Source: an uncultured Solirubrobacteraceae bacterium
Lineage (GTDB): Bacteria; Actinomycetota; Thermoleophilia; Solirubrobacterales; Solirubrobacteraceae
Direction: 5' to 3'
Length of the DNA: 64,000 nucleotides
Assembly (NCBI GenBank): GCA_902806175.1
Contig: CADCVQ010000087.1
Coordinates: 1 to 64,000 of the forward strand
Both the position numbers and the translations under genes were made by a program. The notes under the pieces were generated by a model. It was not told the origin of the DNA and did not search any database. It saw only the letters and a list, made by a program, of their open reading frames with translations. Shown here one piece after another: positions 1-8,413 of the stretch (position 1 is the stretch's first letter; every line of letters begins with the position of its first letter).

Positions 1-4
1 CGCC

Positions 5-919
5 GTGGTGAGTCGTGGTGCCGCGGTCCTCGTGCTTGTCACGCTCGGCGTCGGCGCGAGCGGCTGCGGTGACGACGACTCACCGCCTGTGCGCGCGCCG
101 CTCGGGACGCAGCTCTTGGACGCCATGCGCGCCGGCGCGCTGACCGTGACCCCGGGCGGGGAGCTGCTCGCGGGCGAGCTGGAAACCGGCGCGATCGTCT
201 CCTCGCGGGCGCGCGCCAGGCCGCTGCCGCGCCTGAAGGTCGCAACCGGCGGCCAGCGCGGGCTGCTCGGACTCGCCGCCGACCGCCGCGGACGGGTCTA
301 TGCGGCCTACACTCGCAGCGGCGATCGGCGGATCGTCGTCGACCGGATCGCGCCGGGGGCCGTCACGCGCATCTGGACGGGACCGCGCAGCGCCGACCTC
401 GCCAACGGCGGCCACCTCGAGCTCGCGGCCGACGGCCGACTCGTGATCGGAATCGGTGACCTGCAGAACCCCGCGCGCGTCGCTGACCCGCGCGCGCCCA
501 ACGGCAAGCTGCTCGCGCTGCGCACCGACGCCCGCAACGGGCGCCCAGCGGTCCTCAGCACGGGCTGGAACAACCCGTTCGCGTTCACGTTCATCGCGGG
601 CAGCCGGCTGTGGGTCGCCGACAACGCGCCGGGCAAGCGCTCCGAGCGACTCGCGCGCGGCGACTTCGGCGGCGCGCCGCGCAACGTCTCGGGGCTCTCG
701 CGCAAGACGGCGCCGTCCGGCCTGGCGGCGATCTCCTCGACCGAACTGGCCGTCTGCGGGTTCGTGACCGAGACGCTTGACCGCTACCGCCTCACAGAGG
801 GACGCTGGCGCTTCGCAGGCACGATCGCGCGCGGCTGTCGCTACGGCGTCGTGCGCCTGCCCCGCGGGCGCCTGGCGTTCTCCACCGGCCGCGACATCAG
901 GGTGATCTCCGCGCGATGA
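5..919 (+). CDS. Secreted lipoprotein, glucose/sorbosone dehydrogenase-like propeller
   Basis: The 304-residue product begins with a hydrophobic signal ending in a lipobox-like ASGC (Cys21), so it is probably an outer-face lipoprotein. The body resembles the PQQ-dependent glucose/sorbosone dehydrogenase (GSDH) beta-propeller: an RGLLGLA segment, a GGHLELAADGRLVIGIGD stretch (about residues 135-155) and DPRAPNGKLLAL follow the usual order. GSDH enzymes oxidise aldose sugars in the envelope. This protein is shorter than typical members (about 350-450 residues), so activity is uncertain. The GTG start sits four bases into the window. Its TGA overlaps the ATG of the following epimerase (ATGA), so the two are probably co-translated. 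Confidence 0.7.
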   Translation: MVSRGAAVLVLVTLGVGASGCGDDDSPPVRAPLGTQLLDAMRAGALTVTPGGELLAGELETGAIVSSRARARPLPRLKVATGGQRGLLGLAADRRGRVYAAYTRSGDRRIVVDRIAPGAVTRIWTGPRSADLANGGHLELAADGRLVIGIGDLQNPARVADPRAPNGKLLALRTDARNGRPAVLSTGWNNPFAFTFIAGSRLWVADNAPGKRSERLARGDFGGAPRNVSGLSRKTAPSGLAAISSTELAVCGFVTETLDRYRLTEGRWRFAGTIARGCRYGVVRLPRGRLAFSTGRDIRVISAR

Positions 920-1977
920 CGCGCGTGCTGGTCACCGGCGGCGCGGGCTTCATCGGCTCGCATGTCGTCGACGCGCTGCTCTCGCGCGGCGGCGAGGTGC
1001 GCATCCTCGACGCGCTGCATCCCGCCGCGCATGCCGCGCAGCCCGGCTACCTCGACGCCGCCGCGGAGTTCGTGCTCGGCGACGTCCGCGACAGCGACAA
1101 GGTGAGCGCGGCCCTGGAAGGGGTCGACGACGTCTGCCATCAGGCGGCGATGGTCGGCCTGGGGACCGACATCGGCGACGTCGCCGACTACGTCGCGCAC
1201 AACGACCTCGGCACGGCGGTGCTGCTGCGCGAGCTCGCCCGGAGGCGTTTTGCGGGCCGCCTCGTGCTCGCGTCGAGCATGGTCGTCTACGGCGAGGGCC
1301 GCTACGCGTGCGGCGAGCACGGGCTCGTGCGGCCCGCTCCGCGCCGCGAGTCCGACCTCGCCGCCGGCCGCTTCGAGCCGCCGTGTCCGGTGTGCGGCGC
1401 GTCGCTCGAGCCCCGCAGCATCCCGGAGGAGGCGCCGTCAGATCCGCGCAACGTCTACGCCGCGACGAAGCTTCACCAGGAGCACCTGGCGGCGGCGTTC
1501 AGCCGCGAAACCGGCGTGCCGGTGACGGCGCTGCGCTACCACAACGTCTACGGCCCGCGCATGCCGCGCGACACCCCGTACGCCGGCGTCGCCTCGATCT
1601 TCGCAAGCGCGCTCGCGAGCGGGCGCGCGCCGCGCGTATTCGAGGACGGCGGCCAGCTGCGCGACTTCGTCCACGTCCGCGACGTCGCCCGCGCGAACGT
1701 CCTCGCGCTCAGCGCGCCGCAGCCCGTGCCGGGGGCGTTCAACGTCGCCAGCGGCACACCGCGCAGCATCGGCGAGATGGCGGCGGCGCTGCACGCCGCG
1801 AGCACGGCCGGCGCGCCCGCGCCGCTGACGACCGGTGCCTACCGGCTTGGCGACGTGCGCCACGTGTTCGCCGGCGTCGAACTGGCGGCCCGGCAGCTCG
1901 GCTTCCGCGCAGAGGAGCCCTTCGATGCCGGCATGGCCGAGTTCGCGGCGGCGGCGCTGCGCGCGCCACCGGCATGA
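916..1977 (+). CDS. NAD-dependent sugar-nucleotide epimerase/dehydratase
   Basis: This is an extended short-chain dehydrogenase of 353 residues. The Rossmann motif GGAGFIG is at residues 8-14 and the catalytic YAATK at Tyr181/Lys185, with Ser/Ser-Met before it as in UDP-galactose-4-epimerase relatives. An insertion at about 128-170 carries CGEH and CPVC (Cys132, His135, Cys157, Cys160), which looks like a small zinc site. I recall a similar insertion in dTDP-L-rhamnose 4-epimerase-like proteins, so a deoxysugar-nucleotide substrate is a reasonable inference, but the substrate cannot be read from sequence. It overlaps the upstream lipoprotein gene by 4 nt. Confidence 0.85.
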   Translation: MTRVLVTGGAGFIGSHVVDALLSRGGEVRILDALHPAAHAAQPGYLDAAAEFVLGDVRDSDKVSAALEGVDDVCHQAAMVGLGTDIGDVADYVAHNDLGTAVLLRELARRRFAGRLVLASSMVVYGEGRYACGEHGLVRPAPRRESDLAAGRFEPPCPVCGASLEPRSIPEEAPSDPRNVYAATKLHQEHLAAAFSRETGVPVTALRYHNVYGPRMPRDTPYAGVASIFASALASGRAPRVFEDGGQLRDFVHVRDVARANVLALSAPQPVPGAFNVASGTPRSIGEMAAALHAASTAGAPAPLTTGAYRLGDVRHVFAGVELAARQLGFRAEEPFDAGMAEFAAAALRAPPA

Positions 1978-2043
1978 ACAGACGCTGAACTCGGGCCTGA
2001 GCGCGTGCCGCGACCGCCATCTGCTGCGACACTCGAGCCAGGC

Positions 2044-2748
2044 ATGGCGACCGTCGATCACACACGCGGCAACATCCTGGTCGTCGACGACGAGCAGACG
2101 ATCTCCGAGGTCCTGTGCCGCTACCTCGAGCGCGCCGGCTACAGCACGCGCGTCGCCGACGACGGCCACGCCGCGGTGGCGGCGGTCACGGCGCAGGCGC
2201 CGGATCTCATCGTGCTGGACCTCATGCTGCCGGGCATCGACGGCCTCGAGGTGATGCGACGCGTGCGCGAGCACGATCGCGATCACACGGCGATCATCCT
2301 GCTGACGGCGCGCGGCGAGGAGTCTGACCGCATCGTCGGATTGCGCCTGGGCGCCGATGACTACGTCGTCAAGCCGTTCTCGCCGGCCGAGCTCGTCGCC
2401 CGCGTCGATGCCGTGCTGCGCCGCCTGGACACGAGTCCCGACACGCAGCCGCCCCTGCAGTTCGGCGAGCTCGTGATCGACCCGACCGCGCGCCGCGTCA
2501 CCGTCGGCGCTCAGGAGGTGGCGCTCACCCAGCGCGAGTTCGAGCTGCTGCTGTTCCTCGCCCGCCACCCCGGCCAGGCGTTCACGCGCAACCAGCTCAT
2601 GGACCTCGTCTGGCGCTACTCGTTCTACACCGACACGTCGACGGTCACCGTCCACATCCGCCGCCTGCGCGCGAAGATCGAGCCGGACCCGGCGCTGCCG
2701 CGCTACATCGACACGGTCTGGGGCGTGGGTTACAGGTTCTCGCCGTGA
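2044..2748 (+). CDS. OmpR/PhoB-family response regulator
   Basis: The 234-residue product has a receiver domain (NILVVDDE at 10-17, phospho-acceptor Asp59 in IVLDLMLPG, conserved KPF) followed by a winged-helix DNA-binding domain with the usual LTQREFELLLFLARHPG and DTSTVTVHIRRLRAKIE segments. It would bind DNA as a phosphorylated dimer. The ATG at 2044 is preferred over an in-frame GTG at 2005 because it directly precedes the receiver domain. Its stop overlaps the GTG of the kinase gene (GTGA), so the two form a two-component system made from one message. Confidence 0.93.
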   Translation: MATVDHTRGNILVVDDEQTISEVLCRYLERAGYSTRVADDGHAAVAAVTAQAPDLIVLDLMLPGIDGLEVMRRVREHDRDHTAIILLTARGEESDRIVGLRLGADDYVVKPFSPAELVARVDAVLRRLDTSPDTQPPLQFGELVIDPTARRVTVGAQEVALTQREFELLLFLARHPGQAFTRNQLMDLVWRYSFYTDTSTVTVHIRRLRAKIEPDPALPRYIDTVWGVGYRFSP

Positions 2749-3941
2749 GACGCGGCCTCGCCTTCGCCGTCCTGGCCGCGGCGTTCGGCGGCGGCCTGGC
2801 CGCCGCCGTCCACGGCTCGGCCGCGGGCATCACCAGCCTGCTGATCCTCCTTCCGCTGGGCTGCGCCACGGTCTTCGCAGCGCATGCGATCGTCGCCGCC
2901 CGTACGCGTATCGGCGGCCTGCGACGCCAGTTCGGGCTGCTCGCCGCCGTCGCCGCGGCGCAGCTGGCGATCGCCGTCGGCGTCTTCGTCGAGCTCATGT
3001 TCGTCTCGCGCCACGACGCGTTCTTCGCTGTGCTCGTGGCGGGCTTCACCGGCACGCTCTCGTTGTGGGCGGGGCGGCTGCTCGGTCGTCGCGCGCTCAC
3101 CGACGTCGAAGCCGTGCGAACGACCCTCGGGGCTGTCGGGCAGGGCCGGCGCGACGTGCGCACGAACCTCGCCGGGCACGACGAGCTCGCGCGGCTGGGC
3201 GCGGATGTCGACGCGATGGTCTCGACGCTGGCCTTCGAAGAGCGCGCGCGACGCGGGCTGATCGCTTCGATCTCGCACGACCTGCGCACGCCGCTGACCT
3301 CGCTGCGGCTGCTCGTCGACGCGATCGACGACGACCTCGTGGCCGACGCGGCGATGCGCCGCGACTACCTCAGGCGGATCTCCACGAACGTGCACGCCTT
3401 GAGCGCGCTGATCGAGGATCTCTTCGAGCTGTCGCGGCTGGAGTCCGGCGACATCCGCTGGACCATGGAGCGCGTGATGCTCGACGAGCTCGTGCAGGAG
3501 ACGATCGACGCGATGCGCCCGCATGCCGACGCACGTGCGGTCGCCGTGCATGCCGAGCTCGCGCCGCGGCTCGCCGCCGCGCAGGCCAACCCCGAGCAGA
3601 TCCAGCGCGTCCTGTTCAACCTCATCCAGAACGCGATCCGCCACACCCCGGCAGACGGCAGCGTCGTCGTCCGCGCTGCACCGGCGACCGAGGGTGCGAT
3701 CGAGATCGAGGTCGCCGACACCGGCACGGGCATCGCCGGCGACAAGCGCGACCGCGTCTTCGAGCCGTTCTTTCGGGGCACCGACCACGACACCCGTTCC
3801 GACGACGGCGCCGGCCTCGGGCTGTCGATCTCGCGCGCGATCATCGAAGCGCACGGCGGCCGGATCTGGCTCGCCGACGCCGCGAGCGGGACCAGCGTGC
3901 GCTTCCGGCTGCCATCCGTCGCCGGTCAGCCGGCTCGCTGA
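2745..3941 (+). CDS. Membrane sensor histidine kinase
   Basis: The 398-residue protein has about four hydrophobic segments in residues 1-112, a HAMP-like linker, a HisKA domain with the phosphorylated His178 in SISHDLRTPL, and a HATPase_c domain with N box (NLIQNAIRH), G1 (DTGTGIA), F box (FEPFFRG) and G2 (GAGLGLS). It lacks a large extracellular sensor, so the stimulus is probably sensed in or near the membrane. GTG start, 4-nt overlap with the response regulator gene. The stimulus and regulon are unknown. Confidence 0.92.
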   Translation: MRRGLAFAVLAAAFGGGLAAAVHGSAAGITSLLILLPLGCATVFAAHAIVAARTRIGGLRRQFGLLAAVAAAQLAIAVGVFVELMFVSRHDAFFAVLVAGFTGTLSLWAGRLLGRRALTDVEAVRTTLGAVGQGRRDVRTNLAGHDELARLGADVDAMVSTLAFEERARRGLIASISHDLRTPLTSLRLLVDAIDDDLVADAAMRRDYLRRISTNVHALSALIEDLFELSRLESGDIRWTMERVMLDELVQETIDAMRPHADARAVAVHAELAPRLAAAQANPEQIQRVLFNLIQNAIRHTPADGSVVVRAAPATEGAIEIEVADTGTGIAGDKRDRVFEPFFRGTDHDTRSDDGAGLGLSISRAIIEAHGGRIWLADAASGTSVRFRLPSVAGQPAR

Positions 3942-3956
3942 ATCTCGAGCCGGGGG

Positions 3957-4547
3957 TCAGCGTGCTGCGCGCAGCTGTTCGTAGGCGGCGTCGAGCGCCT
4001 CGCGCATCGGATGGGCGTCCTGGTGGACCGAGGAGAGCAGGTAGCCGCCCTGGATCGCCGCCAGGAGGTTCCGCGCCAGCGCGGCATGTTGCGCCGAGCG
4101 GCCGAGCCTGCCGGTCTCGCGCATCCGTTCGAGGGCGAGCTGAAGCGCGCTCTCCCAGCGGGCGAACGCCGCCGCGACGGTGTCGCGCAGGCGATCGTCT
4201 TCGGTGAGCAGCTCGGCGACGAGCGATCCCAGCGGGCATCCCGAGAAGCCCTGCTCCTGCTGTCGGGCGACCAGCGAGTCCAGCCACGCGCGCAGGCCCT
4301 TCCAGGTATCCAGCTCGTAGCTGGCCTGGTCGCCGAGGATGTCTTGCAGCTGGTACTCGACGACCGCGGCGAGCAGCTCCGAGCGCCCGGCAAAGTAGTG
4401 GTAGAGCTGGCTCTTGCCAGATCCGGTCGCTTCGAGAATGTCGTTGAGGCTCGTCGCGCGCACGCCGCGCTGGTACATGAGGGCGGCGGCGGTCTCGATG
4501 ATCGCGGCGCGCATCTGCCGTCCTCGTGCGGTCTTCGGTTCGTCCAT
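3957..4547 (-). CDS. TetR-family transcriptional repressor
   Basis: The 196-residue product starts with a TetR helix-turn-helix (RAAIIETAAALMYQRG, then a recognition region ending SGKSQLYHYFAGRSEL). The C-terminal ligand domain carries GCPLGSLVAEL, typical of YxaF/LmrA-like TetR regulators. A longer in-frame reading to 4820 would cover the divergent gene and is rejected: the ATG at 4547 is where homology to the family begins. It is divergent from the membrane-protein gene at 4611, and a perfect inverted repeat lies in the 63-nt gap, so it likely represses that operon until a small molecule binds. Confidence 0.92.
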   Translation of the reverse strand: MDEPKTARGRQMRAAIIETAAALMYQRGVRATSLNDILEATGSGKSQLYHYFAGRSELLAAVVEYQLQDILGDQASYELDTWKGLRAWLDSLVARQQEQGFSGCPLGSLVAELLTEDDRLRDTVAAAFARWESALQLALERMRETGRLGRSAQHAALARNLLAAIQGGYLLSSVHQDAHPMREALDAAYEQLRAAR

Positions 4548-4587
4548 CGCCAATCGGGGATCCCCGCTCAAATGAGGTTCAGTAGTG

Positions 4588-4604
4588 GACTGTGCGGTAC
4601 AGTC
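4588..4604. promoter_or_regulatory. Palindromic TetR operator overlapping a -10 box
   Basis: GACTGT-gcggt-ACAGTC is a perfect inverted repeat with 6-nt arms and a 5-nt spacer. Its right arm overlaps TACAGT (4598-4603), a good -10 box 7 nt before the ATG at 4611. Bound repressor would therefore cover the promoter of the membrane-protein operon. GACTGT/ACAGTC arms are common in TetR-family operators; assignment to the adjacent regulator is inference from position. Confidence 0.7.
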
Positions 4605-4610
4605 TGGCCC

Positions 4611-5060
4611 ATGGATGCACTTGGGGCCATCGGCCTGGGATTGCTGGCGGGGGCGGTCGGAACGGTCGCCCTGACGCTGGCAGAGAAGATCGAGATCCGC
4701 TCGAGTGGCCGTGAGCCGAGCACCGTACCCGGTCAGGTCGGAGCGAAGATCAGCGGGCACGATCCGCAGACGCACGCGCAGCTCGTGGAGCGCCTCAACC
4801 CTGTCGTGCACTGGGTGCACGGAATCTCGATGGGTGCCGTGCGGGGCCTGCTCGGATTGGCCGGCTTGAGCTTTCTTCCTGCGACCGGCGTGTTCTTCGT
4901 GGTCGTGTGGGGCGGCGACGTCCTCCTCTACCGCGCGCTTGGCATCGCCAAGATGCCCTGGTCATGGGGCGGGCCCGAGCTGGCCGCGGACCTCTGGGGC
5001 AAGGGTGTCTACGCCGTCTCGACGAGCGCCGCCTTCGTGGCGCTCGAGGGGGCGTTGTAG
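4611..5060 (+). CDS. Small membrane protein, first of a tandem paralogous pair
   Basis: This 149-residue protein has an N-terminal helix (IGLGLLAGAVGTVALTLAEK) and two or three further hydrophobic segments. It aligns along its whole length with the next gene product: shared LLAGAVGT, VHW-GxSxGAVRGLL, VWG and VYAxxTxxAFxAL blocks. I do not recognise a characterised family; a distant relation to YagU-like (DUF1440) inner-membrane proteins is possible but not demonstrated. The start codon lies 7 nt after the -10 box TACAGT, suggesting a leaderless message under control of the divergent TetR repressor. Confidence 0.75.
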   Translation: MDALGAIGLGLLAGAVGTVALTLAEKIEIRSSGREPSTVPGQVGAKISGHDPQTHAQLVERLNPVVHWVHGISMGAVRGLLGLAGLSFLPATGVFFVVVWGGDVLLYRALGIAKMPWSWGGPELAADLWGKGVYAVSTSAAFVALEGAL

Positions 5061-5064
5061 AGCC

Positions 5065-5529
5065 ATGGCATTGGGAGACGCCGCTGCTGCGGTCGGCAAG
5101 GGACTGCTCGCCGGTGCCGTGGGCACCGCCGCGATGACCATCTCCAGCACGCTCGAGGCGAAGCTGCGCGACCGAGGTTCCAGCTCTGCGCCGGCCGACG
5201 CCGCGGGCAAGGTGCTCGGCGTCCAGCCGCGCGACGAGGCGGGGGAGGCGCGCTTCTCGAACATCGTGCACTGGAGCTATGGCACCTCGTGGGGCGCCGT
5301 GCGTGGGCTGCTGCACGCCGGCGGCGTCGACGGCATCGCCGCGACGGCGCTGCACTTCGGCGCGGTCTGGGGAGGTGCGCAGGTGATGCTGCCGGTCCTC
5401 GAGGTCGCGCCGCCGCCGTGGGACTCGCCGAAGGAAGAGGTCCTGATCGACGCCCTGCACCACGCCGTCTACGCGTTCGCGACAGGTCTCGCGTTCTCCG
5501 CCCTGCAGCGCAGCTCGTCGTGCTCGTGA
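5065..5529 (+). CDS. Small membrane protein, second of the tandem paralogous pair
   Basis: A 154-residue paralogue of the preceding gene, separated by 4 nt and surely in the same operon. It keeps the LLAGAVGT N-terminal helix, the IVHWSYGTSWGAVRGLL block and the C-terminal VYAFATGLAFSAL helix, but its soluble loop (about residues 25-60) differs. Tandem duplication with conserved topology suggests a heteromeric membrane complex; that is inference. No catalytic motif is visible. Confidence 0.75.
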   Translation: MALGDAAAAVGKGLLAGAVGTAAMTISSTLEAKLRDRGSSSAPADAAGKVLGVQPRDEAGEARFSNIVHWSYGTSWGAVRGLLHAGGVDGIAATALHFGAVWGGAQVMLPVLEVAPPPWDSPKEEVLIDALHHAVYAFATGLAFSALQRSSSCS

Positions 5530-5599
5530 CCGTCAGCGACGCTCTCCTCCTCCCGGCTCGGGGCGCCCGCGAGGTCCACGACGTCGGCGCGGCGGCCTG

Positions 5600-6214
5600 A
5601 TGCGAGCCACCTGCCTGGTCTGCACCCTCAAGCGCTCGCCGCAGCAGTCCAACTCCGAAGCGCTCGCGCAGGTCGTGCTCGGCGAGCTGCGCGCGGAGGG
5701 CGTCGATACCGACGTCATCCGGCTCGCCGACCACCAGATCGACTTCGGCGTCGTCTCGGAGGCGATCTCAGACGGCGACGAATGGCCCGCGATCCGCGGG
5801 CGGATCCTGGCGTCGGAGATCCTCGTCATGGCGATTCCGACGTGGCTGGGCCAGCCTTCGAGCGTCTCGAAGATCGCGATTGAACGGATGGACGCGTTCC
5901 TCTCCGAGACATACGACGACGCCAAGACACCGATCGCCTACAACCGCGTCGCGGGCGTCGTCGTGGTCGGCAACGAGGACGGCGCCCACCACGTCATCGC
6001 GGAGACCAACGGCGCGCTCGGGGACATCGGCTACTCCGTGCCGGGCCAGAACTGGACCTACTGGAACAAAGGCCCCGGCCCAGGCGAGGAGGAGTGGCTG
6101 ACGACCGATGAGCGCGAGTGGTCGATCTCCACGGGAAAGGCCTGCGCTTCGAACCTCCTGGCGATGGCCCGCGCGCTGCAAGCCTCGCCGATTCCAGCAC
6201 CGCCAGGCAACTAG
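5600..6214 (+). CDS. Flavodoxin-fold NAD(P)H/FMN reductase
   Basis: The 204-residue product fits the NADPH-dependent FMN reductase / flavodoxin-like family: an N-terminal strand-loop (CTLKRSPQQSNSEAL) for FMN phosphate, the PTWLGQPSSVSKIAIERMDAF segment that stacks on flavin, and VAGVVVVGNEDGAHHV. These enzymes reduce free flavin or quinone-like compounds with NAD(P)H. It follows the TetR-controlled membrane-protein pair by 70 nt in the same direction and may belong to that regulon, hinting at a response to a redox-active compound. The substrate cannot be inferred. Confidence 0.8.
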   Translation: MRATCLVCTLKRSPQQSNSEALAQVVLGELRAEGVDTDVIRLADHQIDFGVVSEAISDGDEWPAIRGRILASEILVMAIPTWLGQPSSVSKIAIERMDAFLSETYDDAKTPIAYNRVAGVVVVGNEDGAHHVIAETNGALGDIGYSVPGQNWTYWNKGPGPGEEEWLTTDEREWSISTGKACASNLLAMARALQASPIPAPPGN

Positions 6215-6329
6215 CAAACAGGTGAGAGAACTCATCTGACGGTGTCCGCGAGGGTCTCGGTCAGGTGCCGGCGTACGACGCCCCTGGTGTGCGGCTGCAG
6301 CGCCTCGCGCTTCCGGCGCGCGCCGGGTG

Positions 6330-8225
6330 TCAGTGGCTGAGCGCGGCTGCGTCGGCGAAGTCGCTTGCGGGTCGGCCGAGTAAGAAGCCCTGTCCGGCGC
6401 GAACGGAGTGGCGCGGTGCGTGGTCTGCGGTGGCAGGCTCGCGGACGAGTGCGAGTTGCGTCTCGTTCTCGATCCCTTCGGCGATCACTGTCGCCCCCGT
6501 CCGGGTCGCGTAGGCGATCACCGCCTCGAGCACGCCGAGCGCGGAGGCATCGTCAGGGGCGCTGCTGACGACCGAGCGGTCGATCTTCACGAAGTCGACG
6601 CCGACGCTGCACAGCAGCTCCAGTCCGGCGTTGCCTGCCCCGACGTCATCAAGCGCGATCTTGAAGCCCAGGCTTCGCAGGCGGCTGATCTCGCGCACGA
6701 CGTGCCGCAGGCGCGTGGTGACATGCTCAGTCAGCTCGAGCACGATCTGATGCGGAGCGAGCCCGGCGGACCCAACGGCATCGACGAGCGTCGTGCCGGC
6801 GAGCATGTTGCGTTCCAGCGACTTGGGGGAGACGTTGAGGAACAGCAGCGTTCGCGGTGGCAGGTCGCCCGCGCAGCGCAAGGCGCTGCGGCGAGCGATC
6901 TCGCAGAGCTGATGGGCATTGCCGACCTTCTCGGCCAACTCGAACAGTTCGCCTGGCCCCTTGAAGCCGAACTGCGCCGACGGCCGCGCGAGCGCCTCGT
7001 AGCCGAGGACCTCGTTGCGGTCGAGGTCCCAGATCGGCTGAAACGCGACATCGAGTTCGCCATGTTCGATGAGGTCGCCTAGGGCGCGCACGCGTTCGGG
7101 ATGCGCGAGTGTCGCGGAGGACGAGATCTCGTCGAAGATCACGATGACGCTGGCGGTCGTGCGCTTGGCTTCGTACCCGGCGACGTCGGCCTGCTCGCGC
7201 AGCAGCGCGACGTCACCGCCCGCCGACGAGAGCACCGAAACGCCGATGCTGAGGTGAATCCCGGGCAGACTCGCGTTGGCTCGCTCGACGGCACTCTCCA
7301 GCGCGACGCGGGCACCGAGCAGGTCGGTGTGCGGCAGCAGGACCGCGAACTCGTCGCCCCCGAGCCGGAAGCACGCGTCCCCACGCCGCCCTGCCGCGAG
7401 CGCGGAGGCGATTCCGCGCAGGACCCTGTCGCCGTAGTCGTGACCAAGCCGGTCGTTGCAGAACTTGAAGTCGTCGATGTCGATCACCGCGAGCGTGAGG
7501 TCGTGCCGATGGCGATTGGCGAGCGCAGCCTCCCGTTCGGCAGCCTCATAGAACGCGCTGTGGTTGCCCAGCCCGGTCAATGCGTCCGTCAGCGATCGCT
7601 CCACCGCCGAGGCGTGTCGCCGAGTCAGGTGCCGGCCACCGACAAGGAAGAACACGACCAGTGCGACCGGCAGCCCGACGAGCCCGAGCGTCACGAGCTG
7701 CCGCCGGACCGCCGTGATCCGCGCGTCCAGAACTCGGCGCGGCTGATCGGTCTCGAGCGCCAAGCGTCGCCCCGCTGCTTCGAGCGGCACCCGGTACTCC
7801 AGGTCAGCGCCGGACTCGTGAGCCTCGGTCTCGGCGCCCGCGCTCGCGCGCCCCGTCCGTGCCACCTCGACGATCGGCCCCTGCTCGACTTCACCAATCT
7901 GCGTGCGGTCAGCCGCCGCGACCACGCGCCCATCCACATCGACAAGCTCCACGCCGGCCACGGAGGGCCGCGCGGCGATCACGTCGACGAGTTCCTGCGC
8001 TTCGTCAACCGGCTCCTCGCCGTCGTCTGCCTGCGCCATCGCGCGAGCAATCGAGGCCGCGTCGGCCCGCTGGTCAGCGAGCTGCTCCTCGACGAACGCC
8101 CCGCGGACCGTCCGGGAGACGATCGTTTCAGCCGCGGCACCGACGAACAGCAAAGTCACGACCGCGGCAGCCATGAGTCGAACGACGAAAGAAGACACTC
8201 CGATGCTCTCGACCACCCGCGCCAA
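6330..8225 (-). CDS. Membrane GGDEF-EAL cyclic-di-GMP enzyme
   Basis: The 631-residue product has a transmembrane helix (about 18-34), an extracytoplasmic sensor (about 40-175), a second helix (176-197), a GGDEF domain with intact GGDEF at 289-293 and an RxxD inhibitory site at 280-283, then an EAL domain starting E410-A-L. The EAL domain keeps LNVSPKSL, ELTEHVT, the double Asp (LDDVGAG), VKIDRSV and IAEGIENE, so both synthesis and hydrolysis of cyclic-di-GMP look possible. The loop reads DDVGAG where DDFGxG is usual. The listed start is a TTG; a GTG three codons in or the ATG at residue 18 are alternatives. Confidence 0.9.
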   Translation of the reverse strand: MARVVESIGVSSFVVRLMAAAVVTLLFVGAAAETIVSRTVRGAFVEEQLADQRADAASIARAMAQADDGEEPVDEAQELVDVIAARPSVAGVELVDVDGRVVAAADRTQIGEVEQGPIVEVARTGRASAGAETEAHESGADLEYRVPLEAAGRRLALETDQPRRVLDARITAVRRQLVTLGLVGLPVALVVFFLVGGRHLTRRHASAVERSLTDALTGLGNHSAFYEAAEREAALANRHRHDLTLAVIDIDDFKFCNDRLGHDYGDRVLRGIASALAAGRRGDACFRLGGDEFAVLLPHTDLLGARVALESAVERANASLPGIHLSIGVSVLSSAGGDVALLREQADVAGYEAKRTTASVIVIFDEISSSATLAHPERVRALGDLIEHGELDVAFQPIWDLDRNEVLGYEALARPSAQFGFKGPGELFELAEKVGNAHQLCEIARRSALRCAGDLPPRTLLFLNVSPKSLERNMLAGTTLVDAVGSAGLAPHQIVLELTEHVTTRLRHVVREISRLRSLGFKIALDDVGAGNAGLELLCSVGVDFVKIDRSVVSSAPDDASALGVLEAVIAYATRTGATVIAEGIENETQLALVREPATADHAPRHSVRAGQGFLLGRPASDFADAAALSH

Positions 8226-8413
8226 CCCGTAAAGCAGCCCGCGATCGAATCAATCATTCGTCGGGCGCCAATGCGCTCGCGGAGCCGAGGTTGGCCGCGG
8301 ACGCCTGCTGCGACGGCGCCCGAGGACGTCGAAGCGTCTGCACTCGGACGAGGTGCCACCAATCGTGTCTCCGTCGGCGATTGCCAGCGCGTTGCGCCGG
8401 CCTACGGCCGCCG

